A stretch of 64,000 nucleotides of DNA from Lawsonibacter hominis. GTDB lineage: Bacteria > Bacillota > Clostridia > Oscillospirales > Oscillospiraceae. A program made the translations under genes and the position numbers. The notes under the pieces were generated by a model. That model did not search any database, was not told the DNA's origin, and was given only the letters and a program-made list of their open reading frames with translations. Shown in pieces: positions 26,399-34,726 of the stretch. The stretch spans positions 53,554 through 117,553 of the forward strand of contig NZ_JACOPP010000010.1 in the NCBI RefSeq assembly GCF_014287895.1. The letters are read 5' to 3'. The first letter of the stretch is position 1. Every line of letters begins with the position of its first letter.

Positions 26399-27457
26399 TT
26401 ACCGCAGCTGTGCGTCGCAGAAGGCGCAGCAGTCCACACCGCCGTTCTGTTTGACCAGGGGCGGAAGGTAGTGCTCGGTCTGGGTGATGCAGTTGGGGTT
26501 GGAACAGACCGGCCCCTTCCCGATCTCCACCGCGCCTGGGTCCATACGCTCCTGATTGGCCAGGTCTGTGAGCAGCGCCATCCGCGCGAACATGCCGTAG
26601 CGGGCCTGCTCGAAATAGACCGCCCTGGGATCGTCGTCCACGTCGATGGCGATCTCGTCCACCCGGGGCAGCGGATGCATGACCAGCAGGTTCTGCCGGG
26701 CCCGCTCCAGCTTGCGGCGGGTGAGCACATAAATCCCCTTGTTGCGCTCGTATTCCAGCGGGTCCACAAAGCGCTCCCGCTGAATGCGGGTCATATAGAG
26801 CACATCCAGCTGGGGAATGACGGTCTCCAATCCGGTGACTTCCACAAACCAGAGGCCACGCTCCTTCATGAACGCGCGGATATACTCGGGCACCGCCAGC
26901 TCGCGGGGGGCGATGAGGTAAAACTTCACGCCCTCAAACTTGGCCAGGGCCTTGATGAGGGAGTGCACCGTGCGCCCGTTCTTGAGATCGCCGCACAGCC
27001 CCACCGACAGGCCGTCCACGCTCCCCCGAAGGCGGGTGATGGTGGTCAGGTCGGCGGTGGTCTGGGTGGGGTGCATATGCCCGCCGTCCCCGGCGTTGAT
27101 GACCGGTACGTTGGAATACAGGGAGGCCGCTTTGGCGGCGCCCTCTTTCGGATTGCGCATGACCACCACGTCGGCATAGCCGGAGACCATCTTGATGGTG
27201 TCTTTCAGGGTCTCCCCCTTTGCGGTGGAGGTGGAGCGCGGGTCGGCAAAGCCGAACACCGTGCCGCCCACCCGGAGCATGGCGGCCTGGAAGGAGAAGT
27301 TGGTGCGGGTGGAGGGCTCATAAAACAGGCTGGCCATGACCCGCCCCCGGCAGGCGTCCATAAAATCGGCGGGGTGGTCCATAATCGCACTGCACCGCTG
27401 GTACAGCGCTTCCCACTCCGCCCGCGTCAGGTCTCCAAAATCGATCAGATGCCGCAT
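26399..27457 (-). CDS. pyrB: Aspartate carbamoyltransferase with C-terminal PyrI-type zinc domain
   Basis: 352 residues, against about 310 for a plain PyrB. Residues 1-300 are the catalytic chain: carbamoyl-phosphate motif FYEPSTRTNFSFQ, GDLKNGRTVHSL and MHPLPRVDEI are intact. The last 40-odd residues (VCSNPNCITQTEHYLPP, then CCAFCDAQL) match the zinc-binding end of the regulatory chain PyrI, without its N-terminal nucleotide-binding half. It makes carbamoyl-aspartate, the committed step of pyrimidine synthesis. Start ATG 27457 has only a modest AAAGGGGA upstream but begins directly at the conserved N-terminus. It stands alone, without other pyr genes in the window. Confidence 0.92.
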   Translation of the reverse strand: MRHLIDFGDLTRAEWEALYQRCSAIMDHPADFMDACRGRVMASLFYEPSTRTNFSFQAAMLRVGGTVFGFADPRSTSTAKGETLKDTIKMVSGYADVVVMRNPKEGAAKAASLYSNVPVINAGDGGHMHPTQTTADLTTITRLRGSVDGLSVGLCGDLKNGRTVHSLIKALAKFEGVKFYLIAPRELAVPEYIRAFMKERGLWFVEVTGLETVIPQLDVLYMTRIQRERFVDPLEYERNKGIYVLTRRKLERARQNLLVMHPLPRVDEIAIDVDDDPRAVYFEQARYGMFARMALLTDLANQERMDPGAVEIGKGPVCSNPNCITQTEHYLPPLVKQNGGVDCCAFCDAQLR

Positions 27458-27488
27458 TTCGATCCAAGTCCCCTTTTGAATTTTTTCT

Positions 27489-27518
27489 ATCTTATCACAT
27501 GCCACCCCGGACAGGCAA
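27489..27518 (-). promoter_or_regulatory. Promoter of pyrB
   Basis: Minus-strand TTGCCT (27513-27518), 18-base spacer, TAAGAT (27489-27494), 32 bases before the start codon. Confidence 0.55.
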
Positions 27519-27674
27519 TAGGGGATTTGACGATTTTCCGCCTCTTTCGGCGTCCCGCCTTGGCACCCCTCCCCAGGACTGCCTTTTTTGCTAAAAAATG
27601 CACCGTATGATTTTTTTCGCCCCGTCCATGCTATCTCCAGTGGACCCAACTATCGTATGGACGGAGGCTCCGCC

Positions 27675-28217
27675 GTGATCCTGTGGTTCTGGTATTTTGT
27701 GATCTATAGTTTTCTGGGCTTTCTGACGGAGGTGGCCTTTGCCCGCCTCACCCGCAACCCCAAACGGGACCGGAAATGCCGCTATTTTCTCCCCCTGTGT
27801 CCGGTATACGGTCTGGGGGCCATCGCCATCCTGCTGCTGCCGGAGCCGGTACGGCAAAACCCGCTTCTGCTCTTTCCCTGTTCCGCACTGGTCTGCACGG
27901 CGGTGGAATATGGGACCGGCCTTTTCTATGAAACGTTTGCCCGGGTGTCTTTCTGGGACTACTCCCATCTGCCGCTGAACCTGGGCGGGCGGGTCTGCCT
28001 GCTCTTTGCCCTGTTTTGGGGGTTTTTGGCTCTGGCGCTGCTGCGGGTGGTCCATCCCGTGGTGGAGCGGCTGACCGCTCTGCTGCCCCCTTGGCTCTTC
28101 GTTCCGGCGCTGCTGTTCACCCTTCTGGACGGCGTCCTTACTTTTTATGTGCTGCGGCGGGCGCGGGACACAGGGGCGCTGCGCTGGTATCTCCGGGCCA
28201 AACGCCATGCGGCATAA
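27675..28217 (+). CDS. CmpB-type integral membrane protein (PF06541)
   Basis: 180 residues with about five hydrophobic segments. ILWFWYFVIYSFLGFLTEVAFA at the start, RYFLPLCPVYGLGAIAIL, SFWDYSHLPLNLGGRVCLLFALFWG and the loop HPVVERL match the family named putative ABC-transporter type IV (CmpB), whose biochemical role is not established. GTG 27675 is taken as start because GGAGG (27663-27667) is spaced seven bases before it; ATG 27657 is an alternative. A paralogue with the same core lies at 43839-44726. Confidence 0.78.
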   Translation: MILWFWYFVIYSFLGFLTEVAFARLTRNPKRDRKCRYFLPLCPVYGLGAIAILLLPEPVRQNPLLLFPCSALVCTAVEYGTGLFYETFARVSFWDYSHLPLNLGGRVCLLFALFWGFLALALLRVVHPVVERLTALLPPWLFVPALLFTLLDGVLTFYVLRRARDTGALRWYLRAKRHAA

Positions 28218-28460
28218 CCCTTTCCCGCACCGGTAAAGACGGGTCCGTTCGGCATGTCCCGCTTGCGGCGGCTCTGCGCCGCACAACAGTCCCGGAGGGA
28301 GTCCTCCGGGGCTGTTGCGCGGCGATCACCCGGCAAAACGCGTTCCTCCCAAAAGCCGCGCAAAGGCCTTGGGGAGGCTTCTTGCAAACCGGCTGCGAAA
28401 GAAAGCGTCATTTCCCAGACCGCAGCGTTAAGAAGGCCCCCGGCCGCCGGTGTTGGGTAT
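28218..28460. other. Hairpin-rich intergenic region, possible decayed repeat
   Basis: No credible gene. It contains a long composite stem (CAACAG-CCCGGAGG at 28284-28298 with 28303-28317) and a GCGGC/GCCGC hairpin before it. A short stretch TCTTGCAAACCGG near 28380-28392 resembles TCTTGCAAAACCGG near 43699-43712. It may be a relic related to the terminator-associated elements, but the similarity is too short to be sure. Confidence 0.35.
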
Positions 28461-28475
28461 AGGCCGGATCGGCCT
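28461..28475 (+). terminator. Short terminator-like hairpin after the CmpB-type gene
   Basis: Six-bp stem AGGCCG/CGGCCT with a three-base loop followed by TTCCTT. Weak. Confidence 0.4.
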
Positions 28476-28479
28476 TTCC

Positions 28480-28692
28480 TTATGCACGGCGCAGTTCGTT
28501 CAGGGTCTCCTGGATGGTCCTTTGCGGTACGTAGGCCTGGGCGAAGGAGATCACCTGCTCCAGCGTCACCGTACGGGCGGCGCCCAGCAGCGGATGCTTC
28601 ATCACCATGGGAAAGCGCCGCTGGAACACCGCCCGGGCCGCCGGGCTGTCCAGAAGTTCTCCTACCGTGATCTTGTTGTTTTTCAGATCCAT
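28480..28692 (-). CDS. Small conserved-looking protein (KITVGELL type), function unknown
   Basis: 70 residues, soluble, no Cys. KNNKITVGELLDSPAARAVF, then MKHPLLGAARTVTLEQVISFAQ, reads like a compact helical domain; I have a sense that similar sequences occur as C-terminal tails on larger clostridial proteins but cannot name the family. ATG 28692 is chosen over GTG 28701 because GGAGGTG is spaced six bases from it. It has its own promoter and faces the CmpB-type gene convergently. Confidence 0.7.
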   Translation of the reverse strand: MDLKNNKITVGELLDSPAARAVFQRRFPMVMKHPLLGAARTVTLEQVISFAQAYVPQRTIQETLNELRRA

Positions 28693-28763
28693 ATCACTCA
28701 CCTCCAGGCTATCCTATGCGCACGCCCCTCGGATTTGACTTGCCATGGAGCCGTTCATCCGAT

Positions 28764-28792
28764 ATAATAAGAATTAGGGTATCACCGGACAA
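28764..28792 (-). promoter_or_regulatory. Promoter of the small KITVGELL-type gene
   Basis: Minus-strand TTGTCC (28787-28792), 17-base spacer, TATTAT (28764-28769). Confidence 0.55.
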
Positions 28793-28976
28793 TTCCCCAC
28801 GCACGTCTTGGCGGCCAATTTGCCCCACAAATGCGTTGCAAAACCTTGCAATACAAAAAGTATTCCTGCGGTTTTGCGCCTTTTTGCGGCACAAATTTTC
28901 GCGCCAATCCGCACGCGTTGAATGATGCGGTAATGCCCTAGACTTGTCGTATCCAACCGGAAAGGAACCGTCCGCT

Positions 28977-29513
28977 ATGATCCAGAATTTCCAGGGACAC
29001 ACCCCCGTCCTGCATCCCACCGCCCGGGCGGCGGACAGCGCCGCCCTTGTGGGCAGCGTGACGTTGGAGGACCGGGCCAGCGTCTGGTACAACGCCGTGC
29101 TGCGGGGCGACGAATGTACGATCCGCGTCGGCAGGGGCTCCAACATCCAGGACGCCGCGATCCTGCACGGCGACCCCGCTTTCCCGGTTACGGTCGGCCG
29201 GGACGTGACCGTAGGCCATGCCGCGATCCTGCACGGCTGCACGGTGGAAGACGGCTGTCTCATCGGCATGGGCGCCATCCTGCTCAACGGCTGCGTCATC
29301 GGAGCGGGCAGCCTGGTGGCCGCCGGCGCGCTGGTCACACAGAACACGGTGATTCCATCCGGGAGCCTGGTCATGGGTGCTCCGGCCAAGGCGATCCGGC
29401 CGCTGCGCCCCGACGAGGCCGCCAAATTGACCGAATCCGCCCAAACATACCATGCGCTGTCCGCCGGTCAGCTCCCTCTGTGCGGCGGACCCACTGCGGG
29501 AGGCGTGCCATGA
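28977..29513 (+). CDS. Gamma-type carbonic anhydrase-like hexapeptide protein
   Basis: 178 residues forming a left-handed beta-helix of hexapeptide repeats. DRASVWYNAVLRGDECTI, SNIQDAAILHG, VTVGHAAILHGCTVEDG and LIGMGAILLNG are the landmarks of the gamma-carbonic anhydrase/PaaY group, with the metal-binding His residues in the ILHG and VGH motifs. It probably binds zinc or another divalent metal and hydrates CO2, though many members remain untested. ATG 28977 has GGAAAGGAA upstream; the frame extends back to a TTG without support. Its stop overlaps the next gene by four bases. Confidence 0.9.
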   Translation: MIQNFQGHTPVLHPTARAADSAALVGSVTLEDRASVWYNAVLRGDECTIRVGRGSNIQDAAILHGDPAFPVTVGRDVTVGHAAILHGCTVEDGCLIGMGAILLNGCVIGAGSLVAAGALVTQNTVIPSGSLVMGAPAKAIRPLRPDEAAKLTESAQTYHALSAGQLPLCGGPTAGGVP

Positions 29514-30352
29514 AAAAGGCCGATCGCAAGTCCGGTCGTTACCGCAAGACCCTGCGGGAACAGGTCAAGGAAAACCCGCGCCTGGCCGCGACCTATGTTA
29601 TCCTGCGGGTGCTGGTCGTGCTGGTGCTGATCGCCCAGATCTTCAACCGCAACTTTGAGAATGCTTTTCTTTGCATCCTGACGCTGATCTTGTTCACCAT
29701 CCCCAGCTTTATCGAGCGCACCATCCATATCGACGTGCCCGATACCCTGGAGATCATTATCCTCCTGTTCATCTTCGCCGCTGAAATTCTGGGGGAGATC
29801 CAGGCGTATTATGTCCACTTCCCTTATTGGGACACCATGCTCCACACCCTCAACGGCTTCCTGTGCGCCGCCATCGGCTTTTCGCTGCTGGACATCCTCA
29901 ACCGCAGAGGAAGCCTTGCCTTCCAGCTCTCTCCCCTCTACCTGGCTCTGGTGGCCTTCTGCTTCTCCATGACCATCGGCGTGCTTTGGGAATTTTTCGA
30001 GTGCACCATGGACCAGCTCTTCCTGCTGGACATGCAGAAGGACACGGTCGTACACTCCATTGGTTCGGTCATGCTGGATCCCTCCGGGGGCAACACGCCG
30101 ACGGCTATCCAGAATATCACGGACGTAATCGTGGTCACCGCCGACGGCACGCAGCATTCCCTGGGCCTGGGCGGCTATCTGGACATCGGCCTGCTGGACA
30201 CGATGAAGGACCTGTTCGTCAACTTTATCGGCGCGGTCGTCTTCTCCATCATCGGCTACTTTTACGTCAAGAACCGCGGCCAGGGTAAATTTGCCCGGCG
30301 CTTTATTCCTCAAGTGCTGCCGCCGGAGGAACCATCCACCAAGGAAAAATAA
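29510..30352 (+). CDS. YjdF/DUF2238-type membrane protein
   Basis: 280 residues with about six to seven hydrophobic helices. FPYWDTMLHTLNGFLCAAIGF and IGVLWEFFECTMDQ are the conserved blocks of DUF2238 (PF09997, YjdF-like), a membrane family of unknown function. A hydrophilic loop of about 50 residues lies before the final helix and the C-terminus is basic and Pro-rich. RBS GGGAGG (29498-29503); the ATGA overlap with the carbonic-anhydrase-like gene implies a two-gene operon. Confidence 0.82.
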   Translation: MKKADRKSGRYRKTLREQVKENPRLAATYVILRVLVVLVLIAQIFNRNFENAFLCILTLILFTIPSFIERTIHIDVPDTLEIIILLFIFAAEILGEIQAYYVHFPYWDTMLHTLNGFLCAAIGFSLLDILNRRGSLAFQLSPLYLALVAFCFSMTIGVLWEFFECTMDQLFLLDMQKDTVVHSIGSVMLDPSGGNTPTAIQNITDVIVVTADGTQHSLGLGGYLDIGLLDTMKDLFVNFIGAVVFSIIGYFYVKNRGQGKFARRFIPQVLPPEEPSTKEK

Positions 30353-30417
30353 GCAAGGCATATTCCTCCCCTCCAGGTACATACTAAGTCCGTACCCTTA
30401 AAAGGAGGAATGAAATC

Positions 30418-30609
30418 ATGAACAAGAATGCCAATCCCAGTATCAAGTGCTCGGTGTCCAGCTGCGCCTATCACTGCAACGACAAGAATTACTGCTCCCT
30501 GAATGAGATCAAGGTGGGCTGCTGTGACCCCAGCGTGACCAACTGTGCCTCTACCGAATGCGCGTCCTTCGAGCTTGGGAATAACGGCAGCTGCTGCCAG
30601 CATCACTGA
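30418..30609 (+). CDS. DUF1540 small Cys-rich protein
   Basis: 63 residues with ten Cys, arranged CSVSSCAYHCNDKNYC, then GCCDPSVTNCASTECASF and a C-terminal CCQHH. This is the DUF1540 pattern (PF07561), small probable metal-binding proteins common in Clostridia and Bacilli. The strong RBS AAGGAGG (30402-30408) supports translation. Function unknown. Confidence 0.88.
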   Translation: MNKNANPSIKCSVSSCAYHCNDKNYCSLNEIKVGCCDPSVTNCASTECASFELGNNGSCCQHH

Positions 30610-30632
30610 CCGCTGACGCACGCATCCCCAAT

Positions 30633-30675
30633 GGAAAACGCCCCGGCAATCCTATGGACCGCCGGGGCGTTTTCC
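30633..30675. terminator. Terminator of the DUF1540 gene (left copy of a duplicated hairpin)
   Basis: 15-bp stem (30633-30647 with 30661-30675). A near-identical hairpin stands at 30892-30930 on the other side of repeat copy B; 26 bases (30651-30676 and 30908-30933) are exactly repeated. Confidence 0.85.
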
Positions 30676-30888
30676 TCAGCTTGTCGAAAAAGGCCAAAGG
30701 CCTTTTTCGACAGAGGGATGCATGACGGACAGGGCTCGATTCTTGCAGAAAAGTCGCCCTGTCCGTCATGAGAGGTGTCATTTCCGACGCGCATGTCGCC
30801 GGAAATGACGGAACTTCCTTTCCTTCCGTCGTCTGCGGACGACTCAACTCTGCCAGGCTCTTCTCCAGGAGGGTTTTTCGACAGCCTG
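30676..30888 (-). repeat. Hairpin-rich intergenic element, copy B (inverted relative to copy A)
   Basis: 213 bases matching copy A (6236-6447) on the opposite strand with four mismatches counted by eye. Same imperfect terminal inverted repeats and the same four hairpins in order. It sits between two converging genes (DUF1540 and rnfB) and between two copies of one terminator. No open frame with start signals. Confidence 0.92.
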
Positions 30889-30891
30889 TGA

Positions 30892-30930
30892 AAAACGCCC
30901 CGGCGGTCCTATGGACCGCCGGGGCGTTTT
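30892..30930. terminator. Terminator of the rnf operon (right copy of a duplicated hairpin)
   Basis: 18-bp stem (30892-30909 with 30913-30930), TAT loop, six bases past the rnfB stop on the minus strand, with A-run and T-run on both sides. Confidence 0.9.
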
Positions 30931-30936
30931 CCTGTT

Positions 30937-31848
30937 TTAGTTCTCCTCGGAAGCGGCGGCGGGCGCCGTCTCCGCCTTAGGGGCCTGCTCGGTTTTCGCC
31001 TCTGCCTTAGGGGCGGCCGGCTTGGGAGCCGCGGGCTTGGGCTCGGGCACCTTGCCGTCCACGGTGATCAGCTTGCGGGGGCACTTCTGGGCGCAGATGC
31101 CGCAGCCGATGCACTTGTCATAGTCAATGACCGCCAAATTGTCGATCATGCTGATGGCTTCCTTGGGGCAGGACTTGGCGCACAGCGTGCAGCCGATACA
31201 GCCGTTGTCGCAGTTTTTGCGCACATCGGGCCCCTTGTCGTGGGAGGAGCAGCGGATCGCCACGTGGCGGCGGGTCTTGTAAGGCACCAGGGCGATGATG
31301 TGCTTGGGGCAAACGTCCACACACTTGCCGCAGGACTTGCACTTGTCCTCGTCCACCTGGGCGACGCCCTCCACCACATGGATGGCGTCAAAGGGACAGG
31401 CCTTCTCGCAGGACCCCAGGCCCAGACAGCCGTAAGCGCAGCCCAGTTCGCCGCCGCCGGGCAGCAAAGAGGCGGCCACGCAGTCGTGCAGGCCCACATA
31501 TTCGTACTTCTTGTAGTTCTGTCCGCAGCCGGTGCAGTGGACCTGGGCCAGCTTCTTCACCGAGTCGCCCGCGGCCACGCCCATGATCTCGCCGATCTTG
31601 GCGGCCACCGCCGCGCCGCCCGCTGCGCAGGCATTGACGGGGGCCTTGCCGGCCGCCACGGCGGCGGCGTAGCCGCCGCAGCCGGGGAAGCCGCACCCGC
31701 CGCAGTTGGCGCCGGGCAGCACTTCCGCGATGGCCTCCTCACGGGGGTCCTTCTCCACGGCGAAGGCCTTGGCTGCAAAGGCCAGGACCAGGCCAAAGAT
31801 CGCGCCCAGAGCGGCCAGGACAACGATGGCGATAATAACAGTCTGCAT
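30937..31848 (-). CDS. rnfB: Rnf complex subunit B (ferredoxin-type electron entry)
   Basis: 303 residues. An N-terminal membrane helix (about 3-27) is followed by the Fe-S binding domain with CGGCGFPGCGGYA near 49-61, then a second Cys group (CTGCGQNYKKYEY), then several 4Fe-4S ferredoxin motifs (CEKACPF, CKSCGKCVDVCP, CIGCTLCAKSCP, CIGCGICAQKCP). The C-terminus is an Ala/Pro/Lys tail. RnfB takes electrons from reduced ferredoxin on the cytoplasmic side and passes them into the complex. Last gene of rnfCDGEAB, 15 bases after rnfA. Confidence 0.96.
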   Translation of the reverse strand: MQTVIIAIVVLAALGAIFGLVLAFAAKAFAVEKDPREEAIAEVLPGANCGGCGFPGCGGYAAAVAAGKAPVNACAAGGAAVAAKIGEIMGVAAGDSVKKLAQVHCTGCGQNYKKYEYVGLHDCVAASLLPGGGELGCAYGCLGLGSCEKACPFDAIHVVEGVAQVDEDKCKSCGKCVDVCPKHIIALVPYKTRRHVAIRCSSHDKGPDVRKNCDNGCIGCTLCAKSCPKEAISMIDNLAVIDYDKCIGCGICAQKCPRKLITVDGKVPEPKPAAPKPAAPKAEAKTEQAPKAETAPAAASEEN

Positions 31849-31863
31849 ATTCTCCCGCCCCCC

Positions 31864-32454
31864 TTAACCGAAGACCTTCAGGCCGGAGAAGCCCATGAAG
31901 GACAGGGCGATCAGGCCTGCGGCCACCAGGGCGATGGGGAAGCCCTCGAAGGCCTTGGGCCACTCGGAGAACTCCATGCGCTCCCGGATGCTGGCGAAGA
32001 GCACGATGACCACCAGGAAGCCGATGCCGCCGGTGACGCCGTACACCACGCTGGTGATGAAATCATAGCTGTTCTGGGTATTCTGCAGCACCACGCCCAA
32101 CACGGCGCAGTTGGTGGTGATCAGGGGCAGATACACGCCCAGAGCCTCATAGAGGGAGGGCATGGACTTTTGCAGGAACATCTCGATGAACTGCACCAGG
32201 GCGGCGATGACCAGGATGAAGGTCACGGTCTGCATAAAGCCCAGGTGGAACTTTTCCAGGATGAACTCGTTGATGGGCCAGCAGATGGCGCTGGCCAAGC
32301 CCATGACGAAAATAACGGCCATACCCATGCCGGTGGCGGTCTCCACCTTCTTGGACACGCCCATGAAGGGGCAGATGCCCAGGAACTGCGCTACGATGAA
32401 GTTATTGACCAGGATGGCGCCCAGGGCGACTGAGAACAGTTTGGTCAGATCCAT
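31864..32454 (-). CDS. rnfA: Rnf complex subunit A
   Basis: 196 residues, six membrane helices, homologous to RnfE/NqrE-type subunits. GAILVNNFIVAQFLGICPF and LPLITTNCAVLGV are conserved and carry the Cys residues expected to hold an intramembrane iron site shared with RnfE. The start codon overlaps the rnfE stop by one base. Confidence 0.96.
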   Translation of the reverse strand: MDLTKLFSVALGAILVNNFIVAQFLGICPFMGVSKKVETATGMGMAVIFVMGLASAICWPINEFILEKFHLGFMQTVTFILVIAALVQFIEMFLQKSMPSLYEALGVYLPLITTNCAVLGVVLQNTQNSYDFITSVVYGVTGGIGFLVVIVLFASIRERMEFSEWPKAFEGFPIALVAAGLIALSFMGFSGLKVFG

Positions 32455-33101
32455 TACTTGGCCACCTCCTCATTCTTTTTGTCGCCCTTCTTGGGGCGGC
32501 TGAGGAAATACTGCATGGCGGCAATGACACAGGCCAGGGTGAGGAAGCCGCCCACCGGCAGGATCATGCCCAGCGCGGGCATGCCCTCGGGCAGGATGCG
32601 GATGCCCTCGCCGCCGTTGAGGATCCCGCCGCCGAAGGTGCCGTTGCCCAAAAATTCGCGGACCACGCACATGATGATCAGGATCACGGTGTAGCCCAGC
32701 CCCTGGAAAATGCCGTCCAGCGCGGAGGCGCCCACGCCGTTTTTCGAGGCGAAGGCCTCGGCGCGGCCCAGGATGATGCAGTTGACCACGATCAGGGGGA
32801 TAAACAGGCCCAGACTGGAGGACAGGGCGGGCAGGAATGCCTTCAGGGCCAGATCCACGATGGTCACGAAGCCCGCGATGACCACGATGTAGCAGGCGAT
32901 GCGGATCTTGCTGGGGATGACCTTGCGCAGCAGCGAGATGACCACGTTGGCGCAGGTCAGGATGACCAGTACGGAAAGGCCCATACCGATGCCGTTGAAC
33001 AGGCTGGTGGTGATGGCCAGAACCGAGCACATGCCCAGCAGCTGGACGGTGACGGGGTTCTGATGGATGAGGCCATCCATCAATTGCTTTTTCACATTCA
33101 T
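32454..33101 (-). CDS. rnfE: Rnf complex subunit E
   Basis: 215 residues, six membrane helices; LTCANVVISLLRKVIPSKIRI and FIPLIVVNCIILGRAEAFA are conserved and include the Cys residues paired with those of RnfA. The ATG at 33101 has AGGAGG nine bases upstream and is preferred to the GTG at 33107. It ends with a Lys-rich cytoplasmic tail. Confidence 0.96.
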   Translation of the reverse strand: MNVKKQLMDGLIHQNPVTVQLLGMCSVLAITTSLFNGIGMGLSVLVILTCANVVISLLRKVIPSKIRIACYIVVIAGFVTIVDLALKAFLPALSSSLGLFIPLIVVNCIILGRAEAFASKNGVGASALDGIFQGLGYTVILIIMCVVREFLGNGTFGGGILNGGEGIRILPEGMPALGMILPVGGFLTLACVIAAMQYFLSRPKKGDKKNEEVAK

Positions 33102-33115
33102 GTTCACTTACCTCC

Positions 33116-33664
33116 TCAGCCCATGCTCGCGGCGGCGGCCAGGGCGCTGTTGACGCTCTCGGTCACGCCGCGGGAGGTGATGGTGGCGCCGGTGATGGCG
33201 TCGATCTCGCCGCCGTCCTTGGAGACGGCCAGCGTGCCGGACTTGCCGATGAATTGATCCTTAAAGGCCGGCTTGCTGGCGTTGGAGCCCAGGCCGGAGG
33301 TCTCGCCGGTGGCCACGATGGACACCCCGGTGCACTTGCCTTCCATGTCCACGCCCACCATCACGGAGAGGGTGCCGCTGAACGAGGTGGCCGGGGTGAC
33401 CTGTACCACCCAGCCCGCGTCGCCGGCACGGTACACCGCGTCCACGGTGCCGTCGCCGCCGGTATATTTCACCTCTTCATATCCATCGGCGGGGAGCACC
33501 TCGGCCATGGCGGCCTGCTTGGTCTTCTCGGCGTTTGCGTCGATGTAGGGCTTGGTGATCATATTGGTCACACCCAGCAGCAGGGCCACGATCGCACTGA
33601 TGGCGAAGAGCACCAGGACCAGAGTGGCCATGCCGGGTTCTTTCTTCACAGCAGTTTCACTCAT
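33116..33664 (-). CDS. rnfG: Rnf complex subunit G (flavoprotein)
   Basis: 182 residues: one N-terminal membrane anchor (about 14-37) and an extracytoplasmic FMN-binding domain. The flavinylation motif DAITGAT places the covalent FMN on Thr161. ETSGLGSNA is the other conserved block. The domain passes electrons between the membrane iron site and RnfD. No apbE flavin transferase gene is in the window. Confidence 0.95.
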   Translation of the reverse strand: MSETAVKKEPGMATLVLVLFAISAIVALLLGVTNMITKPYIDANAEKTKQAAMAEVLPADGYEEVKYTGGDGTVDAVYRAGDAGWVVQVTPATSFSGTLSVMVGVDMEGKCTGVSIVATGETSGLGSNASKPAFKDQFIGKSGTLAVSKDGGEIDAITGATITSRGVTESVNSALAAAASMG

Positions 33665-33667
33665 GGC

Positions 33668-34726
33668 TTAGCCCTCCTTCCCGGCCTTTTTCGCGGCCTT
33701 CTGCGCCTCGCGCATTTCCTTGGTGACGCCGTAGCGGTTGGGCTTGCCCACCTTATCCAGCAGCCACACGCAGCAGTTCATAATGAGGATGGCATAGGAC
33801 ACGCCCTCGGGATAGCCGCCGAAATAGCGGATGAACACCGTCAAAAGACCGCAGCCGACGCCGAAGATGATCTCGCCCTTCTTGGTGACGGGGCTGGTCA
33901 CGTAGTCGGTGGCCATAAAGAACGCGCCCAGCATCAGTCCGCCGGAGCACAGCTGGTAAAGCATCCAGGTCAGCCGGTCGTTTCCGCCCTGGGGGAAGAG
34001 GAAGGTGAGCACCGCCACGGTGGCGATAAAGGCCACCGGGATGCGCGCCCGAATGACGCCGCGGACGATCAGGTAGACGCCGCCGATGAGGAGCAGCAGA
34101 GCGGAGACTTCGCCGATGCAGCCGCCCACATTGCCCACAAAGGCGTCCAGCAGGCTGGCGTCCGGCAGCCGGTGCGCGGCGTTATGCATAAAGTCGGCGC
34201 CCAGCGGGGTGGCGCCGGTAAAGGCGTCGATGTAATCCTGGCCCACGCTCATCCCCAGCGGGGCCCAGTTGGCGGTCCCCGCCTTGGCCCAGGTGGTCAT
34301 GGCCACGGGGTAGCACAGCATCAAAAAGGCGCGCCCGCCCAGCGCGGGGTTCATGAAGTTCTTGCCCAGGCCGCCGAAGAGCTGCTTGACCACCACGATG
34401 GCGAAGAAATCGCCGATGATAAGTACCCAGTAGGGCAGGGTCACGGGGCAGACAAAGGCCAGCAGCACGCCGGTGACGGCGGCGGACAGGTCCTGGTTGG
34501 CCAGGGATTTTTTCATCAGCTTCCGGTAGCCCCACTCGAACAGCTCGCAGGCCGCCACGGAAACGGCTGTGGCGATCAGGGCCCGGGGGCCAAAGAAGAA
34601 CACCGCCGCGCACAGCGCGGGCACCAGGGCGATCAGTACGTCCCGCATGAGGGACATGGTATTGATGGGGGAGGCCACGTGGGGCGAAGACGCCACCTTG
34701 AGCCTCAGCTTTTTCTCCTCGTTCAT
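33668..34726 (-). CDS. rnfD: Rnf complex subunit D (flavoprotein)
   Basis: 352 residues, about nine to ten membrane helices. The covalent FMN motif DAFTGATPLG puts the flavin on Thr173. NFMNPALGGRAFLMLCYP is conserved with NqrB. RnfD is the likely ion-translocating subunit. ATGA overlap with the end of rnfC. Confidence 0.96.
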   Translation of the reverse strand: MNEEKKLRLKVASSPHVASPINTMSLMRDVLIALVPALCAAVFFFGPRALIATAVSVAACELFEWGYRKLMKKSLANQDLSAAVTGVLLAFVCPVTLPYWVLIIGDFFAIVVVKQLFGGLGKNFMNPALGGRAFLMLCYPVAMTTWAKAGTANWAPLGMSVGQDYIDAFTGATPLGADFMHNAAHRLPDASLLDAFVGNVGGCIGEVSALLLLIGGVYLIVRGVIRARIPVAFIATVAVLTFLFPQGGNDRLTWMLYQLCSGGLMLGAFFMATDYVTSPVTKKGEIIFGVGCGLLTVFIRYFGGYPEGVSYAILIMNCCVWLLDKVGKPNRYGVTKEMREAQKAAKKAGKEG

